Below are positions 18,871 through 31,702 of a DNA stretch of 50,966 nucleotides, piece by piece. Position numbers and translations under genes: made by a program. Below the pieces are notes generated by a model. It saw only the letters and a program-made list of their open reading frames with translations. It made no database searches and was not told the origin of the DNA. The DNA comes from Deinococcus sp. YIM 134068 (lineage in GTDB: Bacteria; Deinococcota; Deinococci; Deinococcales; Deinococcaceae), in the NCBI RefSeq assembly GCF_036543075.1, contig NZ_JAZHPF010000022.1, positions 1-50,966 of the forward strand. Reading direction: 5' to 3'. How positions within the stretch are numbered: position 1 is the stretch's first letter; each line of letters begins with the position of its first letter.

Positions 18871-18956
18871 GCGGTCAGCGGTCAGCGGTCAGCCATCAGC
18901 CGCCAGGGCTGAGGCTCCCGCTCCCCCTGACGGCTGAAAGCTGAGGGCTGAGAGCT
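18871..18956. repeat. TCAGC-type short intergenic repeat between accB and accC
   Basis: Tandem GGTCAGC units (about 18875-18895) face GCTGA units (18933-18955, AAAGCTGAGGGCTGAGAGCT) across a spacer, so the transcript could fold into a long imperfect hairpin inside the accBC message. The same words recur at 31686 and 38450. Confidence 0.7.
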
Positions 18957-20294
<1,338 letters not shown>

Positions 20295-20322
20295 CGGCCT
20301 GACACGCCCACTTCTTTCTACA

Positions 20323-20354
20323 ACGACAAAAACACCCGGCCTCAAACCGGGTGT
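20323..20354 (-). terminator. Intrinsic terminator of the small membrane-protein gene
   Basis: ACACCCGG / CCGGGTGT (20332-20339 with 20347-20354) forms an 8-bp perfect stem with a 7-nt loop. On the minus strand it is followed by TTTTTGTCGTTG, so it mainly ends the leftward gene at 20371-20589. In the accC direction there is no T-tract. Confidence 0.8.
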
Positions 20355-20370
20355 CTTCGCTGGTGTGGGT

Positions 20371-20589
20371 TTACTGGCCCGTGATGATGTTCTTGCCCGC
20401 CTTCTCGCGGTCCTCGATGACCTTACCGAGGATGAAGAACGTGGGCGGCCAGAAGCCGACGAACAGGGCGTCGCGCTCCTTCTCGCTCTCCTCGGTGGTG
20501 CTGGTTTTCGTGTTGCCCGACACAAAGTTCGCCGCCGAGGCGAGAATGGAGGCAAAGCCGAGGATGTACATGATGTTGGAGAGTTTCAT
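20371..20589 (-). CDS. Small two-helix membrane protein
   Basis: 72 aa from the ATG at 20589 with GAGGTT upstream. Two hydrophobic segments (IMYILGFASILASAANFV and ALFVGFWPPTFFILGKVI) flank a charged linker rich in Thr, Glu and Lys (NTKTSTTEESEKERD). Such a hairpin-shaped protein could be an inner-membrane subunit or stress peptide. I recognise no family. A strong terminator follows, so it is a self-contained single-gene unit. Confidence 0.72.
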   Translation of the reverse strand: MKLSNIMYILGFASILASAANFVSGNTKTSTTEESEKERDALFVGFWPPTFFILGKVIEDREKAGKNIITGQ

Positions 20590-20740
20590 GCGTGAACCTC
20601 TTTCTACAAGAACCGGGAGGGGAAAAACCGACGAAGCCGGACATAGCACCGAGTCTCAGAAACGCTCTGCCCGAACTGCCCCTGACTCTGCTGCGCCCCT
20701 CCCGTCTGAAAAGTAATCCTTCCCTCCTTCTGAAGGGGGC

Positions 20741-20746
20741 TTAAAT
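20741..20746 (+). promoter_or_regulatory. -10 box of a probable leaderless transcript
   Basis: TTAAAT ends 7 nt before the ATG at 20754. This favours that start over the in-frame ATGs at 20763 and 20793. Confidence 0.5.
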
Positions 20747-20753
20747 CGCCGCT

Positions 20754-21419
20754 ATGACGAACATGGAGGGAAGGTACAGCCAGGGTGAAAGTATGGCGCT
20801 TGCAGACCGCGATGAACGGCTGTCACAGCCTGCGGGGACGAGCTGGCCGTTCGGTCCCCTGCTCGGCGCGCTGGCCCTCTCCCCCACCGCCGACCTGCTG
20901 GGTGTGGGCGCTGGAGACGGGCGGGGGCTGAGGCTGCTCAGGGGTCGCGGGCATAGGGGTCGCCTGGCAGGGATAGACCCACAGCCGGGCAGGCCAGAGG
21001 TGGAACAAGGAGAGGCAGACGCTCTCCCCTTTGCCGACGCCTCCTTCGACGTGGTGGCGTTCTTGCGGGTATTGGGGCATCTGCGAGATGCGCGGGCGGC
21101 CCTGGCGGAAGCTTGGCGGGTCCTGCGGCCCGGCGGACGTGTGGTGCTGGCGGCGCACGGCGCGGACCACCTGCGGGAGACGTGGCGGGCGTTGGGGCAG
21201 GAAGGCCTGGGACCGGGACCGGAAGAGGCGTTGCGCTCGGCCCTCGCCGAGATGGGTTGGACCGCACGACGACTCGACCTTCGACTCCCCGTTACCCTCA
21301 CGGCGGTGGATGCGGGCGTCGTCACATCCTACGGTTCAAACATCGACGTGCCGCAGACGGCCTTTCCCGTCGACGACACGTTGCATCTGGCGCTCTTTGT
21401 GGTTGTCAAACCTGCTTAA
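20754..21419 (+). CDS. Class I SAM-dependent methyltransferase
   Basis: 221 aa. Motif I (LLGVGAGDGRGL, about residues 48-59), an acidic end of strand 2 (GIDPQ), motif IV-like ADASFDVVAFLRVLGHLRD and motif VI-like RVLRPGGRVVLAAHG identify a Rossmann-fold methyltransferase of the UbiE/COQ5-like type 11 group. The substrate cannot be read. It converges with the gene at 21423-21731, with only 3 bp between stops. Confidence 0.82.
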   Translation: MTNMEGRYSQGESMALADRDERLSQPAGTSWPFGPLLGALALSPTADLLGVGAGDGRGLRLLRGRGHRGRLAGIDPQPGRPEVEQGEADALPFADASFDVVAFLRVLGHLRDARAALAEAWRVLRPGGRVVLAAHGADHLRETWRALGQEGLGPGPEEALRSALAEMGWTARRLDLRLPVTLTAVDAGVVTSYGSNIDVPQTAFPVDDTLHLALFVVVKPA

Positions 21420-21422
21420 CGG

Positions 21423-21731
21423 CTACTTGTCGAACTTCTCGTACCCGGCGGCGCTGCGGCGCTGGGCACCCCGCGCGTAGTCGAGCTGCATCTCGACGGT
21501 CTCGTGCTTGCCCTCCGTGAAGGTGGAGTCGTGAATCCAGTAGTTCAGGCGGTGGTCGCCGAGCTGGACCCAGAACTTGTGGGCGTCGTCGGGGTCGCGC
21601 CAGAAGACGACGTGCTCGTACTGGTTGCGTTGCGCCCAGGTCTGGACATCCGCGAGGACGCGGGCGGCCCTCGGGTGGGTCATCTCGAACTCGCTGCCGT
21701 CCTGTTCGTTGCGGAATCTGATCTCGGCCAT
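21423..21731 (-). CDS. Conserved hypothetical protein
   Basis: 102 aa from the ATG at 21731 (GGGGATGG upstream; a longer in-frame ORF to 21902 lacks support and would collide with the xth promoter). It is soluble and rich in aromatic and charged residues (HVVFWRDPDDAHKFWVQLGD, NYWIHDSTF). No family is recognised. It is divergent from the exonuclease gene. Confidence 0.6.
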   Translation of the reverse strand: MAEIRFRNEQDGSEFEMTHPRAARVLADVQTWAQRNQYEHVVFWRDPDDAHKFWVQLGDHRLNYWIHDSTFTEGKHETVEMQLDYARGAQRRSAAGYEKFDK

Positions 21732-21827
21732 ACCATCCCCAGCGTACCCGATGCCCGCTGGACCGAGGTCAGGCATTTGGGTGAAGAGGGCTTCAGGACG
21801 CGCCTCTTCCCGGTCCTCACCTCCTGC

Positions 21828-21833
21828 TATCCT
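21828..21833 (+). promoter_or_regulatory. -10 box of a probable leaderless xth transcript
   Basis: TATCCT ends 7 nt before the ATG at 21841, leaving no room for a Shine-Dalgarno. Confidence 0.5.
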
Positions 21834-21840
21834 CCCGCCG

Positions 21841-22650
21841 ATGCCCTCCCCGCGCCCCCTCAAGGTGACGACGACGAACGTGAACGGGCTGCGCGGTGCC
21901 ATGAAAAAGGGGCTGCGCGACTGGGTGGCGCGCGAGCGGCCCGACGTGCTGCTGCTCCAGGAGGTCCGCGCCGACCCGCAGCCCGACGCGCTGGCGGACC
22001 TCGGCTATGCGGGCGCGTGGTTTCCCGCCCGGCGGCCCGGCTACAGCGGTGTGGCGCTCCTGAGCCTGCACCCCCTCGCGGATGTGCGCGTGGGCATGAA
22101 CCACCCCGAGATGGACGACGAGGGCCGGGTTGTCAGCGCCGTCGTGGAGGGCGTGCGCTTCGTCAGCGTCTACCTGCCGAGCGGCAGCTCCGGCCCCGAG
22201 CGGCAGGGGTTCAAGGACCGCATCCTGGCCGACTATCAGGCGTGGACGGCAGCCACCCTCGCCGAAGGTCGGCCCCTCGTCATCGGCGGCGACTACAACG
22301 TCGCGCACCGGGAGATCGACCTCAAGAACTGGCGCTCCAACACGAGAAACAGCGGCTTTCTTCCCCACGAGCGGGCGTGGATGACCGCGCACCTCGCTTC
22401 CGGCCTGACCGACACCCACCGCGCGTGGCTCGGCGAGCGGGCGGAGTATACGTGGTGGAGCAACCGGGCGAACGCCTTCGCCAACGATGTCGGCTGGCGC
22501 ATCGACTACCTGCTCGCAGCGGGCGTGGCCGTGCGGGACGTGGGCGTGGACCGGGGGGTGCGCTTCAGCGACCACGCGCCGCTGACGGGGATGGTGGAGG
22601 GGGCGGCCAGCTTCCAGCAGCCAGCTTCCAGCAAGGGACGGGAGAAATAG
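21841..22650 (+). CDS. xth: Exonuclease III / AP endonuclease
   Basis: 269 aa of the exonuclease III (EEP) family that incises DNA at abasic sites. Active-site elements: N in TTNVNGLR, E in LLLQEVRA, the Asp-Asn of [19 protein letters not shown] and the catalytic His in FSDHAPL. The last 17 residues (from [11 protein letters not shown]) extend past the family's normal end and are encoded by a CCAGC-type repeat (about 22604-22634), so the repeat has been absorbed into the C-terminus. The real core ends near GMVE. Confidence 0.93.
   Translation: MPSPRPLKVTTTNVNGLRGAMKKGLRDWVARERPDVLLLQEVRADPQPDALADLGYAGAWFPARRPGYSGVALLSLHPLADVRVGMNHPEMDDEGRVVSAVVEGVRFVSVYLPSGSSGPERQGFKDRILADYQAWTAATLAEGRPLVIGGDYNVAHREIDLKNWRSNTRNSGFLPHERAWMTAHLASGLTDTHRAWLGERAEYTWWSNRANAFANDVGWRIDYLLAAGVAVRDVGVDRGVRFSDHAPLTGMVEGAASFQQPASSKGREK
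22604..22634. repeat. CCAGC-type short repeat inside the xth 3' end
   Basis: GCCAGCTTCCAGCAGCCAGC followed by TTCCAGCAAG is a tandem of CCAGC words. It matches the elements at 41486-41516 and 47334-47364. Confidence 0.7.
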
Positions 22651-22687
22651 AACCCCAGCGCCCGCCCCGTCCGACCGTTCGGGAACT

Positions 22688-22716
22688 TTGCGGCGGCCTC
22701 TCCGGGCGAGTACACT
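22688..22716 (+). promoter_or_regulatory. dnaG promoter
   Basis: TTGCGG, a 17-bp spacer and TACACT. It precedes the primase start by about 60 nt. Confidence 0.6.
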
Positions 22717-22778
22717 GAGGGTCTTCCGCTCCCGGCCCATGCCGGTGGGTGTGCGGCGGCGAGGGGGTGAGGGGCGCA

Positions 22779-24542
<1,764 letters not shown>

Positions 24543-24547
24543 AGCTC

Positions 24548-25216
24548 GTGACCCCACCCGCCCTCCCCGTCTGGGGCGTTCTCCTCGCGGCGGGCCGGAG
24601 CACCCGGATGGGACGGCCCAAACAGCTCCTCCTCCTGCGCGGCGTGCCCCTCGTGCGCCACGCGGCGGAGGCGCTGGCGGGCGGCGGCCACGACGGGCTG
24701 CTGGCGGTGCTGCCTCCCGGCGAGGTCGGGGCGGGCGTCCGCGCGGCGCTCGCCGACCTGCCCTTCGCGTTCGTGGTGAACCCCGACCCGGCACGCGGGC
24801 TGCTGGGGTCCTTCCGGGTCGCCGTGGAGGTCCTGCCGCCGGGCGTGGCCGGGGCCAATTTCGCGCTCGCGGACATGCCGCTCGTCACGGCGGGGATGCA
24901 CGCGGCGCTGCTGGCGGCCTTTCGGGAGACGACCGCGCCCGCCGTCCTCGCCCGGTACGGAGATGGGAAGCAAGGGCAGGAGGCGGTGCGCGCCCCACCC
25001 CACCTCCTGCGCGCCGACCTGCTCGCCGGAGTGCCCGGCCTCCCCGACGCCGACCACGGCCCCCGCGCCCTGCTGCGCGCCCACGAGACCGAGAGCGTGA
25101 CCCTGACCTTCCCCGCCGCCCACCTTCTCGACGTGGACACGCCGGGGGCGCTGGCGCGCGCCGAGGCGTGGCTGGCCGGGGACGGGCCGCCTTCCAGTGA
25201 CAACACGGCGTCCTGA
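24548..25216 (+). CDS. MocA/MobA-like nucleotidyltransferase
   Basis: 222 aa from GTG 24548, 5 bp after dnaG. The GT-A nucleotidyltransferase signature [18 protein letters not shown] (about residues 11-28) binds NTP, ADMPLVT supplies the metal-binding Asp, and [16 protein letters not shown] is the typical MocA C-terminus. Closest in type to molybdenum-cofactor cytidylyltransferase, which makes MCD from MPT and CTP. No molybdoenzyme gene is nearby, so the exact substrate is uncertain. Confidence 0.82.
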   Translation: MTPPALPVWGVLLAAGRSTRMGRPKQLLLLRGVPLVRHAAEALAGGGHDGLLAVLPPGEVGAGVRAALADLPFAFVVNPDPARGLLGSFRVAVEVLPPGVAGANFALADMPLVTAGMHAALLAAFRETTAPAVLARYGDGKQGQEAVRAPPHLLRADLLAGVPGLPDADHGPRALLRAHETESVTLTFPAAHLLDVDTPGALARAEAWLAGDGPPSSDNTAS

Positions 25217-25225
25217 CCGGAGCCG

Positions 25226-26041
25226 CTACGGCCCGCGCGCAAGGGCCGCCGCCCGCCCGATCTGCTCGTCGCCAGGGCGAACGCCCGTGTAGAGCACGAA
25301 CTGTTCCACCGCCTGCAAGACGGCGACCTCTGCCCCGGTGATCACCCGCCTGCCGAGCTGTCGGGCGTAACGGATGAGGGGCGTCTCCGGCGGGAGGGCC
25401 ACCACGTCGAAGACGGTCCGTGCCCGCGCGATGGTCTCCGGTGGGAAGGCCAGCTCGTCCGCCTCCGGGCCGCCTGCCATGCCGATGGGGGTGACGTTGA
25501 CGAGGAGATCGGCCTCAATGCCGTCGAGACTGGGGTGCCACGCGAACCCACATGCCTCCGCCAGCACCCGCCCGGCCCCTTCGTTCCGGGCGAGGATGGT
25601 GCCCGAACGAAAGCCCGCGTCCCGCAGCGCGTACGCCACCGCCTTCGCCATCCCGCCGCTTCCCCGCAGGAGGAAGGTGGAGGTGGTGGGCACGCCTTCC
25701 AACAGCTTCGATACCGCGATGTAGTCGGTGTTGTAGGCGCGCAGATACCCGTCGTTATTCACGATGGTGTTCACCGAGCCGATGACGGCGGCGGAGGGGT
25801 CGAGTTCGTCGAGGAACTGGATGCACGCCTCCTTGAAGGGCATAGAGACCGCGCAGCCCCGGATGCCCAACGCGCGGACGCCACCGATAGCCGCCCGCAG
25901 ATCGGTCGTCGTGAACGCCTTGTAGACGTAATCGAGGCCCAGCTCCTCGTACAGCGCGTTGTGGAAGCGGGTGCCGAAATTGCCGGGGCGGCCCGCCAGC
26001 GATATGCACAGCCGGGTATCCCTGCCGATTCTCGGTTTCAA
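25226..26041 (-). CDS. Shikimate/quinate 5-dehydrogenase-family protein
   Basis: 271 aa beginning at TTG 26041; no ATG or GTG exists in frame before the upstream stop at 26066, and GAGGCCGAG precedes it. AroE-like features: catalytic Lys in SMPFKE, substrate Asn/Asp in SVNTIV and YNTDY, a nucleotide-binding loop LLRGSGGMAKAV and the C-terminal GAEVAVLQAVEQF. The N-terminal SxS shikimate motif reads ISLAGRPGNFGTRFHN, so this is an AroE-like paralogue that may use another substrate. It lies 24 bp after argC in the same operon. Confidence 0.82.
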   Translation of the reverse strand: MKPRIGRDTRLCISLAGRPGNFGTRFHNALYEELGLDYVYKAFTTTDLRAAIGGVRALGIRGCAVSMPFKEACIQFLDELDPSAAVIGSVNTIVNNDGYLRAYNTDYIAVSKLLEGVPTTSTFLLRGSGGMAKAVAYALRDAGFRSGTILARNEGAGRVLAEACGFAWHPSLDGIEADLLVNVTPIGMAGGPEADELAFPPETIARARTVFDVVALPPETPLIRYARQLGRRVITGAEVAVLQAVEQFVLYTGVRPGDEQIGRAAALARGP

Positions 26042-26065
26042 CTCGGCCTCGATTTCAACACAGCC

Positions 26066-27007
26066 TCACGCGGGGACCGGGGAGGCAGGTTCCCCCAGCC
26101 CCAGCATCACGTCCAGATTCTGCACTGCCGCGCCGCTCGCCCCCTTGCCGAGGTTGTCGAGCCGGGCGGCCAGGACGGCCCGCGCCCCGTCCGCGCTGGG
26201 GTAGACGAAGAGTTCCATGTCGTTCGTGCCGTTGAGCGCCTGAGGATCGAGGATGGCGGGATTCTCGGCCTGAGCGGCGACGCGCACGTACCGCCCACCC
26301 GCGTAATGGTCGCTGAGCGCCTCGTGGAGCCGGGCGGCGGACACGCCCAGGGCCTCCAGGTGCAGCGGGATGGTCACGGTCATCCCCTGTGCCCACGCGC
26401 CCACGTTCGGGGTGAAGATCGGCGTGCGGGTCAGGCCGCCGTAGCGCATCATCTCGGGCAGGTGCTTGTGGTCGAGGTTCAGGCCATAGCTCAGGTACGC
26501 GCCGCGCATGGGATGGGGCTGGTCCTTCTCGTGCGCGTCCACGAGCGCCCGCCCGCCGCCCGAGTATCCGCTGAAGCCCTGGATGTTCACAGGATGGTCC
26601 GCCGGAAGCAGCCCCGCTGCCGTCAGGGGCGCGAGCAGGGCGATGGCCCCCGTGCTGTAGCAGCCGGGATTGCTCACCCGCCGCGCCGTGCGGATGCGCC
26701 CCGGTTGCCCCGCGTCCAGCTCGGGGAAGCCGAAAACCCAGCCCTCTGCAACCCGGTGCGCCGTACTCGCGTCGAGCAGGCGGGCGTTCGGGTTCGTGGT
26801 GAGTTGAACGGCCTCGCGCGCCGCGTCGTCGTGCAGGCACAGGATGGAGAGGTCGGCGGCGTTCAGGAGTTCGGCCCGCGCCTCCGGGTCCTTGCGCCGC
26901 GCGGGGTCGATGCTCAGGAGTTCGAGGTCGGGGCGGCCCGCGAGCCGCTGGCGGATGTGCAGGCCCGTGGTTCCGGCCTCGCCGTCGATGAAGATTGTGG
27001 GGGTCAT
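26066..27007 (-). CDS. argC: N-acetyl-gamma-glutamyl-phosphate reductase (short, type 2)
   Basis: 313 aa from the ATG at 27007 ([16 protein letters not shown]); this short length fits the type 2 class. The NADPH-binding loop is GEAGTTG, the catalytic Cys is in [13 protein letters not shown] and the substrate-binding His region is in [13 protein letters not shown]. It reduces acetylglutamyl phosphate in arginine synthesis. Its ATG overlaps the stop of the acetyltransferase gene by 4 bp. Confidence 0.93.
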   Translation of the reverse strand: MTPTIFIDGEAGTTGLHIRQRLAGRPDLELLSIDPARRKDPEARAELLNAADLSILCLHDDAAREAVQLTTNPNARLLDASTAHRVAEGWVFGFPELDAGQPGRIRTARRVSNPGCYSTGAIALLAPLTAAGLLPADHPVNIQGFSGYSGGGRALVDAHEKDQPHPMRGAYLSYGLNLDHKHLPEMMRYGGLTRTPIFTPNVGAWAQGMTVTIPLHLEALGVSAARLHEALSDHYAGGRYVRVAAQAENPAILDPQALNGTNDMELFVYPSADGARAVLAARLDNLGKGASGAAVQNLDVMLGLGEPASPVPA

Positions 27008-27546
27008 GAAACGAGATTCTCCTGGGGATGCCTGGCTCGCCACTCACGCGCCAGCAGGCCGTGGATGGCATCGTCAGCCCACCCGCCCCGGTGAAGGTAA
27101 CTTTCCAGGGTGGTGCCCTCGTGCCGGAATCCAGCGCGGGCGAGGAGCGCGGCAGCGCGGCGATTGCGGGGATCGACGCTGGCGTAGACGCGGTGCAGGG
27201 CGAGTGCCCCGAACAGGTGTGCGATCAGCAGGTTCAGCCCTTCTGCGGCTAGGCCGTACCCCTGCGCGTGAGGAGCGAGCGTGATGCCGACTTCGGCCTG
27301 CTGACCCGCACCCCGTACGGCAAGGTCGCCCAGCAGCGCCCCGGTGTCCGCGTCCGCCAGGGCCAGTTGCGTCCAGCCGTCCTGTCCTGGGGTCCGACCA
27401 TCCATCGTGTGGATCAATGCCTCAGCCGCCGCCAGCGGGTAAGGCAAGGGCCAGCCCTGATACCGGGCCACCTCCGGGTCGTTGCGGTACGCGGTCAGCG
27501 CGGGCGCGTCAGCCGAGATCAGGGGGCGCAGGACAACGCGGCTCAT
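27004..27546 (-). CDS. GNAT-family N-acetyltransferase (RimJ/RimL-like)
   Basis: 180 aa from the ATG at 27546. It begins with [20 protein letters not shown], typical of the RimJ/RimL branch. The acetyl-CoA loop is [20 protein letters not shown] (the QGxG/A element) and the closing segment is [20 protein letters not shown]. The branch acetylates protein N-termini or small amines. Placement between argF and argC hints at arginine metabolism, but nothing shows it is the acetylglutamate synthase. Confidence 0.85.
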   Translation of the reverse strand: MSRVVLRPLISADAPALTAYRNDPEVARYQGWPLPYPLAAAEALIHTMDGRTPGQDGWTQLALADADTGALLGDLAVRGAGQQAEVGITLAPHAQGYGLAAEGLNLLIAHLFGALALHRVYASVDPRNRRAAALLARAGFRHEGTTLESYLHRGGWADDAIHGLLAREWRARHPQENLVS

Positions 27547-27556
27547 GCTCGTCAGC

Positions 27557-28612
<1,056 letters not shown>

Positions 28613-28620
28613 AGAGAGGA

Positions 28621-28626
28621 AGTATA
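28621..28626 (-). promoter_or_regulatory. argF leaderless promoter -10
   Basis: On the minus strand TATACT ends 8 nt before the argF ATG, and the gap (TCCTCTCT) cannot act as a Shine-Dalgarno. Confidence 0.55.
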
Positions 28627-28705
28627 CGCGGCGGGTGAGAAAAGATGCAGGCGGAGGCAGGCCAGGGGTCAACTCCCAGCCCGCCTCTGGAAATTGGGGA
28701 GGGAA

Positions 28706-30523
28706 CTAGGGAATGCGCTTTGTCACGAAGGCGTCGAGCTTGCCCCTCTGGACGTACCCCGGCAGGGGCTGCAATGTGAAGCCAGTCAGGAAGATATTGC
28801 CTGTCTTGCCCACCGAAACCGCTCCCACATTCCCCGGCCCGCCCAGGTCCAGGGTCTGGAGCAGTGTGCCGTCCGGGGTGTACTTGAGGACCGAGGTCTC
28901 GGCGGCGAGGGGGACGACGTTGAAGGTCCGAGCGAGGAAAACGTTCCCCGCCGAGTCGAGCGCAAGACTACCGACATCGTTGCCGGGCGTTCCCGGCTGA
29001 CGCGTCCAGAGCGCCACTCCGTCACGGCTGTACTTGCGCACGTAGGCGTCGAGACCGCCGCCCGCGCTCGTCTGTCCCGGAAGCGCCCGGTCAAAGTTGA
29101 TGCGGCCCGCGACGAAGACGTTCCCGGCTGCATCCACTTCCAGGTCGTTGACGCTATCGTCCAGCATGGGGAGGCCGGACGGGTAGGAATAGGTGGGGTC
29201 CAGGGCGGAGCCGTCGGGCGTGTGACTCCCGAACTGCCGGGTCCAGATCACCTCACCGAAGGCCGTGAACTTGCTCACGAAGACGCCGCTGCCTCCCTCC
29301 ACGGCAGCGCCGGGTAAGACGCCGCTGGTATTTCCTGCAACGAAGACGTGTCCCTCCGCGTCCACGTCGACGGCCCACGCCACATCGAAGTCCCCCGTCC
29401 CGAACTGCCGGGTCCAGACTTCGGTCCCGTTCGCCGTGTATTTCCGCACAAAGCCGTCGTAGCCCCCAAGATTGGTCTGTCCCGGCAAGCTCCCCGACGT
29501 CACCCCCACGACGTAGACATTCCCCACGGCGTCGAGGCTGACATCTTTCAATTCCTCCCTGGCAGTTGTCCCGAACTGCCGGGTCCAGACCTCAGTTCCG
29601 TTCGCCGTGTACTTCCGCACAAAGGCGTCAAACCCACCCTGCGAGGTCTGACCGGACAGACCCCAGGAGGTGAACCCGGCGACGTAGCTGTTTCCTGCTG
29701 CATCCACGGCGATTCCCCCGACGGCCTCCTCTCCCTCACCTCCGAACTGCCGGGTCCACACCTCCTGCCCCTGTGCGTTGACCTTCCGCACGAAGACGTC
29801 GTTGAATCCCGTCCTTGTCTGACCGGGGAAGGTCCCCTCAGCGGTCCCCGCAACGTAGGCATTGTCGCTCGCGTCCACCGCGATGTCCTGCCCCCGGTCC
29901 CAATGCTCTGTACCGAATTGGACAGCATACCCGGTCGTCTGACTTGCCACGGGTTCGATGACGAGGTAGTCGACCACGGCGTTGCGGTCCCTGCCCGGCC
30001 CCTCGTAGTGGTCGTTGAGGAAGCGGAACACCAACGTCTGCCCCGGCTGCACCTCGAACTCCCCAAACGTCCGCAGGTCGTACGTCGCCGTGTCCAGCGT
30101 CGCGGTCGCCAGCCGTCGCCAGTGGCGGTCGAGCAAGGCCACGGTGGGCCAGCCCTGGTAGGCCTCGCCCCGTCCCCGGAAGCGGACGGTGTAGCGCCCG
30201 GCGGGGAGGGAGGCGGGGACGGTGAAGTTCACGGCGTCGTTGGTGCCCCACAGGGCGACGGCGCGGCCCCCGCTGGCGGCGGGGTCGGAGATGCCGCGCC
30301 CGCCGCTGATGGGGTCGGACACCGCCTGCCCGCTGACCTGGGCGGTGACGTCCGGCTCGATGCTCCCCTCCTCCGCCTCCAGGTGAAAACCTCCTCCCGT
30401 CCCGGATATAGGGAGAGACGCCTGCTGACTGCATCCGAGCAGCGCGGCACCCAGGAGCAGGACTCCGGCGCGGCGGGTGAGCGGGGATGAGACAATGGAA
30501 CGACGCCGGATTCTCCCGACCAT
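28706..30523 (-). CDS. SBBP-repeat beta-propeller lipoprotein with N-terminal carbohydrate-binding-like domain
   Basis: 605 aa with AAGGAGA before the ATG. A signal peptide ends in the lipobox LLGC (Cys at about residue 31), so it is anchored to a membrane. Residues about 45-190 resemble a CBM35/malectin-like beta sandwich (FHLEAEEG, RYTVRFRGRG). The rest is a chain of about seven SBBP repeats, each with an AVDAAGNVYVAG-like strand, a DAFVRKY strand and VWTRQFG. These propellers are usually extracellular; ligand unknown. Two adjacent repeats are nearly identical in DNA over about 60 bp. Confidence 0.86.
   Translation of the reverse strand: MVGRIRRRSIVSSPLTRRAGVLLLGAALLGCSQQASLPISGTGGGFHLEAEEGSIEPDVTAQVSGQAVSDPISGGRGISDPAASGGRAVALWGTNDAVNFTVPASLPAGRYTVRFRGRGEAYQGWPTVALLDRHWRRLATATLDTATYDLRTFGEFEVQPGQTLVFRFLNDHYEGPGRDRNAVVDYLVIEPVASQTTGYAVQFGTEHWDRGQDIAVDASDNAYVAGTAEGTFPGQTRTGFNDVFVRKVNAQGQEVWTRQFGGEGEEAVGGIAVDAAGNSYVAGFTSWGLSGQTSQGGFDAFVRKYTANGTEVWTRQFGTTAREELKDVSLDAVGNVYVVGVTSGSLPGQTNLGGYDGFVRKYTANGTEVWTRQFGTGDFDVAWAVDVDAEGHVFVAGNTSGVLPGAAVEGGSGVFVSKFTAFGEVIWTRQFGSHTPDGSALDPTYSYPSGLPMLDDSVNDLEVDAAGNVFVAGRINFDRALPGQTSAGGGLDAYVRKYSRDGVALWTRQPGTPGNDVGSLALDSAGNVFLARTFNVVPLAAETSVLKYTPDGTLLQTLDLGGPGNVGAVSVGKTGNIFLTGFTLQPLPGYVQRGKLDAFVTKRIP
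29398..29640. repeat. Near-identical DNA repeats within the SBBP gene
   Basis: Copies beginning GAACTGCCGGGTCCAGAC at about 29401 and 29573 stay almost identical for about 60 bp, 172 bp apart. Diverged versions occur at 29234 and 29745. They encode the VRKYTANGTEVWTRQFG unit, indicating recent internal duplication or gene conversion. Confidence 0.8.
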
Positions 30524-30538
30524 ATGTTCTCCTTGACG

Positions 30539-30549
30539 ATCTCTGAGAT
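30539..30549. promoter_or_regulatory. Short palindrome in an AT-rich spacer
   Basis: ATCTCTGAGAT is a perfect 5+5 palindrome upstream of the lipoprotein gene, in the only notably AT-rich intergenic stretch here (30524-30625). It could be a regulator site; no factor is assigned. Confidence 0.3.
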
Positions 30550-30671
30550 ATGTTGAGCTTCCTCATTTTAGACACATTGTGAAAAACCTCATGCCGCACA
30601 TCGAGCAGGACGTCCATTCATTAAGGAGAGATGAGCGTAGGAGGTGGCGACCGGCGTCCCCTTCCCTCCCC

Positions 30672-30677
30672 TACCCT
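30672..30677 (+). promoter_or_regulatory. -10 box of a probable leaderless transcript
   Basis: TACCCT ends 7 nt before the ATG at 30685. Confidence 0.45.
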
Positions 30678-30684
30678 GTCCCCC

Positions 30685-31686
30685 ATGCTGACGGCCCTAG
30701 TGCTGGGACTTCCGGCGGACGACAATGCGCTGTGGGTGACGGCGGACACCGGGCAGGGGCGGACGCGGCTGCTGCTGGACTGTGGGGCGCGGACGCTGGA
30801 CGCGCTGCCCTTCGCGGAGGTGCGGGCGGTGAATCACGTCCTGTTCTCGCACCTGCACATGGACCATGTGGCGGGCTTCGACGCCCTCTTCCGGGCCACC
30901 TTCGACCTGCCGGGGCGGGAGAACCACGTGTGGGGGCCACCCGGCACGGCGCGCATCCTCTCTCACCGTTTCCGGGGGTACTGGTGGAACCACGCGCCGG
31001 AGTTGCGCGGCACGTGGCGCGTGCATGACGTGAATGCCGAGGAAATCCGCACCTTCCGCTTCGAGCTGCACGAGGCGTTCGAGGTCGCGCACGAGGAGGG
31101 CACGCGACCACACGCCGGGCCGCTCTTCACCACCTCCGAGGCCAGCGTGGAGGCCATTTCACTTCAACATCAGGGCGTCTGCCTCGGCTACGTCGTCCGC
31201 GAGCCGGAGCGCGTGAGCGTGGACACGGCGCAACTGGCGGCGCTGGAGCTGAGGGGGGGACCGTGGCTCGCCGCGCTGAAGGCGGGGGCGACGGGGACGC
31301 TGGACGTTCACGGCACTCAGCACGACGCGAAGGAGTTGCGCTCCCTCCTGCTGCGCCGGGAACAGGGCGGCAGCCTCGCCTACCTGACGGACTTCCGGCT
31401 GGACGCCGCCGAACTCGCCCGCCTCACGCCCCTCCTCGCGGGCGTGGACACCCTCTACGCCGAGGCGCAGTACCTCCCGGAGGATGCCGACCTCGCGCGG
31501 CGCAACGACCACACGACCGCCGACGCGGTGGCGACGTTGGCAAATGCGGCAGGAGTGCGGGACCTCTGCCTGCTCCACCTCTCGCGCCGCTACCGGGCTG
31601 AGCGGTGGCCGGAGTTCCTGCAAACGGCACGCGCGGTCTTCCCGGCGACCCGTTTTCCGTCGGGGTGGGTGGGAGGTGAGGGATAA
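30685..31686 (+). CDS. Metallo-beta-lactamase-fold hydrolase, RNase Z-like
   Basis: 333 aa from the ATG at 30685; an in-frame ATG at 30631 has AGGAG only 2 nt away and would add an unrelated Pro/Ser-rich tail. The zinc motif SHLHMDHVAG (about residues 55-64), DCGAR early on, the Asp in AYLTDFRL and the His in LCLLHLSRRY match the RNase Z/ElaC branch of the superfamily. A tRNA 3' processing role is not certain because the flexible-arm region is not obvious. It could be a phosphodiesterase. Confidence 0.8.
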   Translation: MLTALVLGLPADDNALWVTADTGQGRTRLLLDCGARTLDALPFAEVRAVNHVLFSHLHMDHVAGFDALFRATFDLPGRENHVWGPPGTARILSHRFRGYWWNHAPELRGTWRVHDVNAEEIRTFRFELHEAFEVAHEEGTRPHAGPLFTTSEASVEAISLQHQGVCLGYVVREPERVSVDTAQLAALELRGGPWLAALKAGATGTLDVHGTQHDAKELRSLLLRREQGGSLAYLTDFRLDAAELARLTPLLAGVDTLYAEAQYLPEDADLARRNDHTTADAVATLANAAGVRDLCLLHLSRRYRAERWPEFLQTARAVFPATRFPSGWVGGEG

Positions 31687-31702
31687 GCGGTCAGCTCTCA
31701 GC
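31686..31702. repeat. TCAGC-type repeat, single arm
   Basis: AGCGGTCAGCTCTCAGC right after the hydrolase stop shares its first 13 bases exactly with the left arm at 38450. No opposing arm is seen here. The rest of the gap to 31897 shows no gene. Confidence 0.6.

Noticed and set aside
18871..18956. CRISPR-like array from tandem repeats between accB and accC.
   Set aside because: Units are 7 bp, uneven and without spacers, and no cas gene is near.
20323..20354. Terminator of accC on the plus strand.
   Set aside because: The stem is followed by CTTCGCTGG on that strand and by a T-tract only on the minus strand, so it fits the leftward small gene.
22749..22778. DnaG starting at the first in-frame GTG, 22749.
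   Set aside because: The added residues ([10 protein letters not shown]) are not primase-like, and the GTG at 22779 has a G-rich Shine-Dalgarno and the family N-terminus.
30631..30684. Earlier start of the metallo-beta-lactamase-fold gene at ATG 30631.
   Set aside because: AGGAG is only 2 nt from that ATG and the added residues are low complexity. TACCCT 7 nt before ATG 30685 fits the local leaderless pattern.
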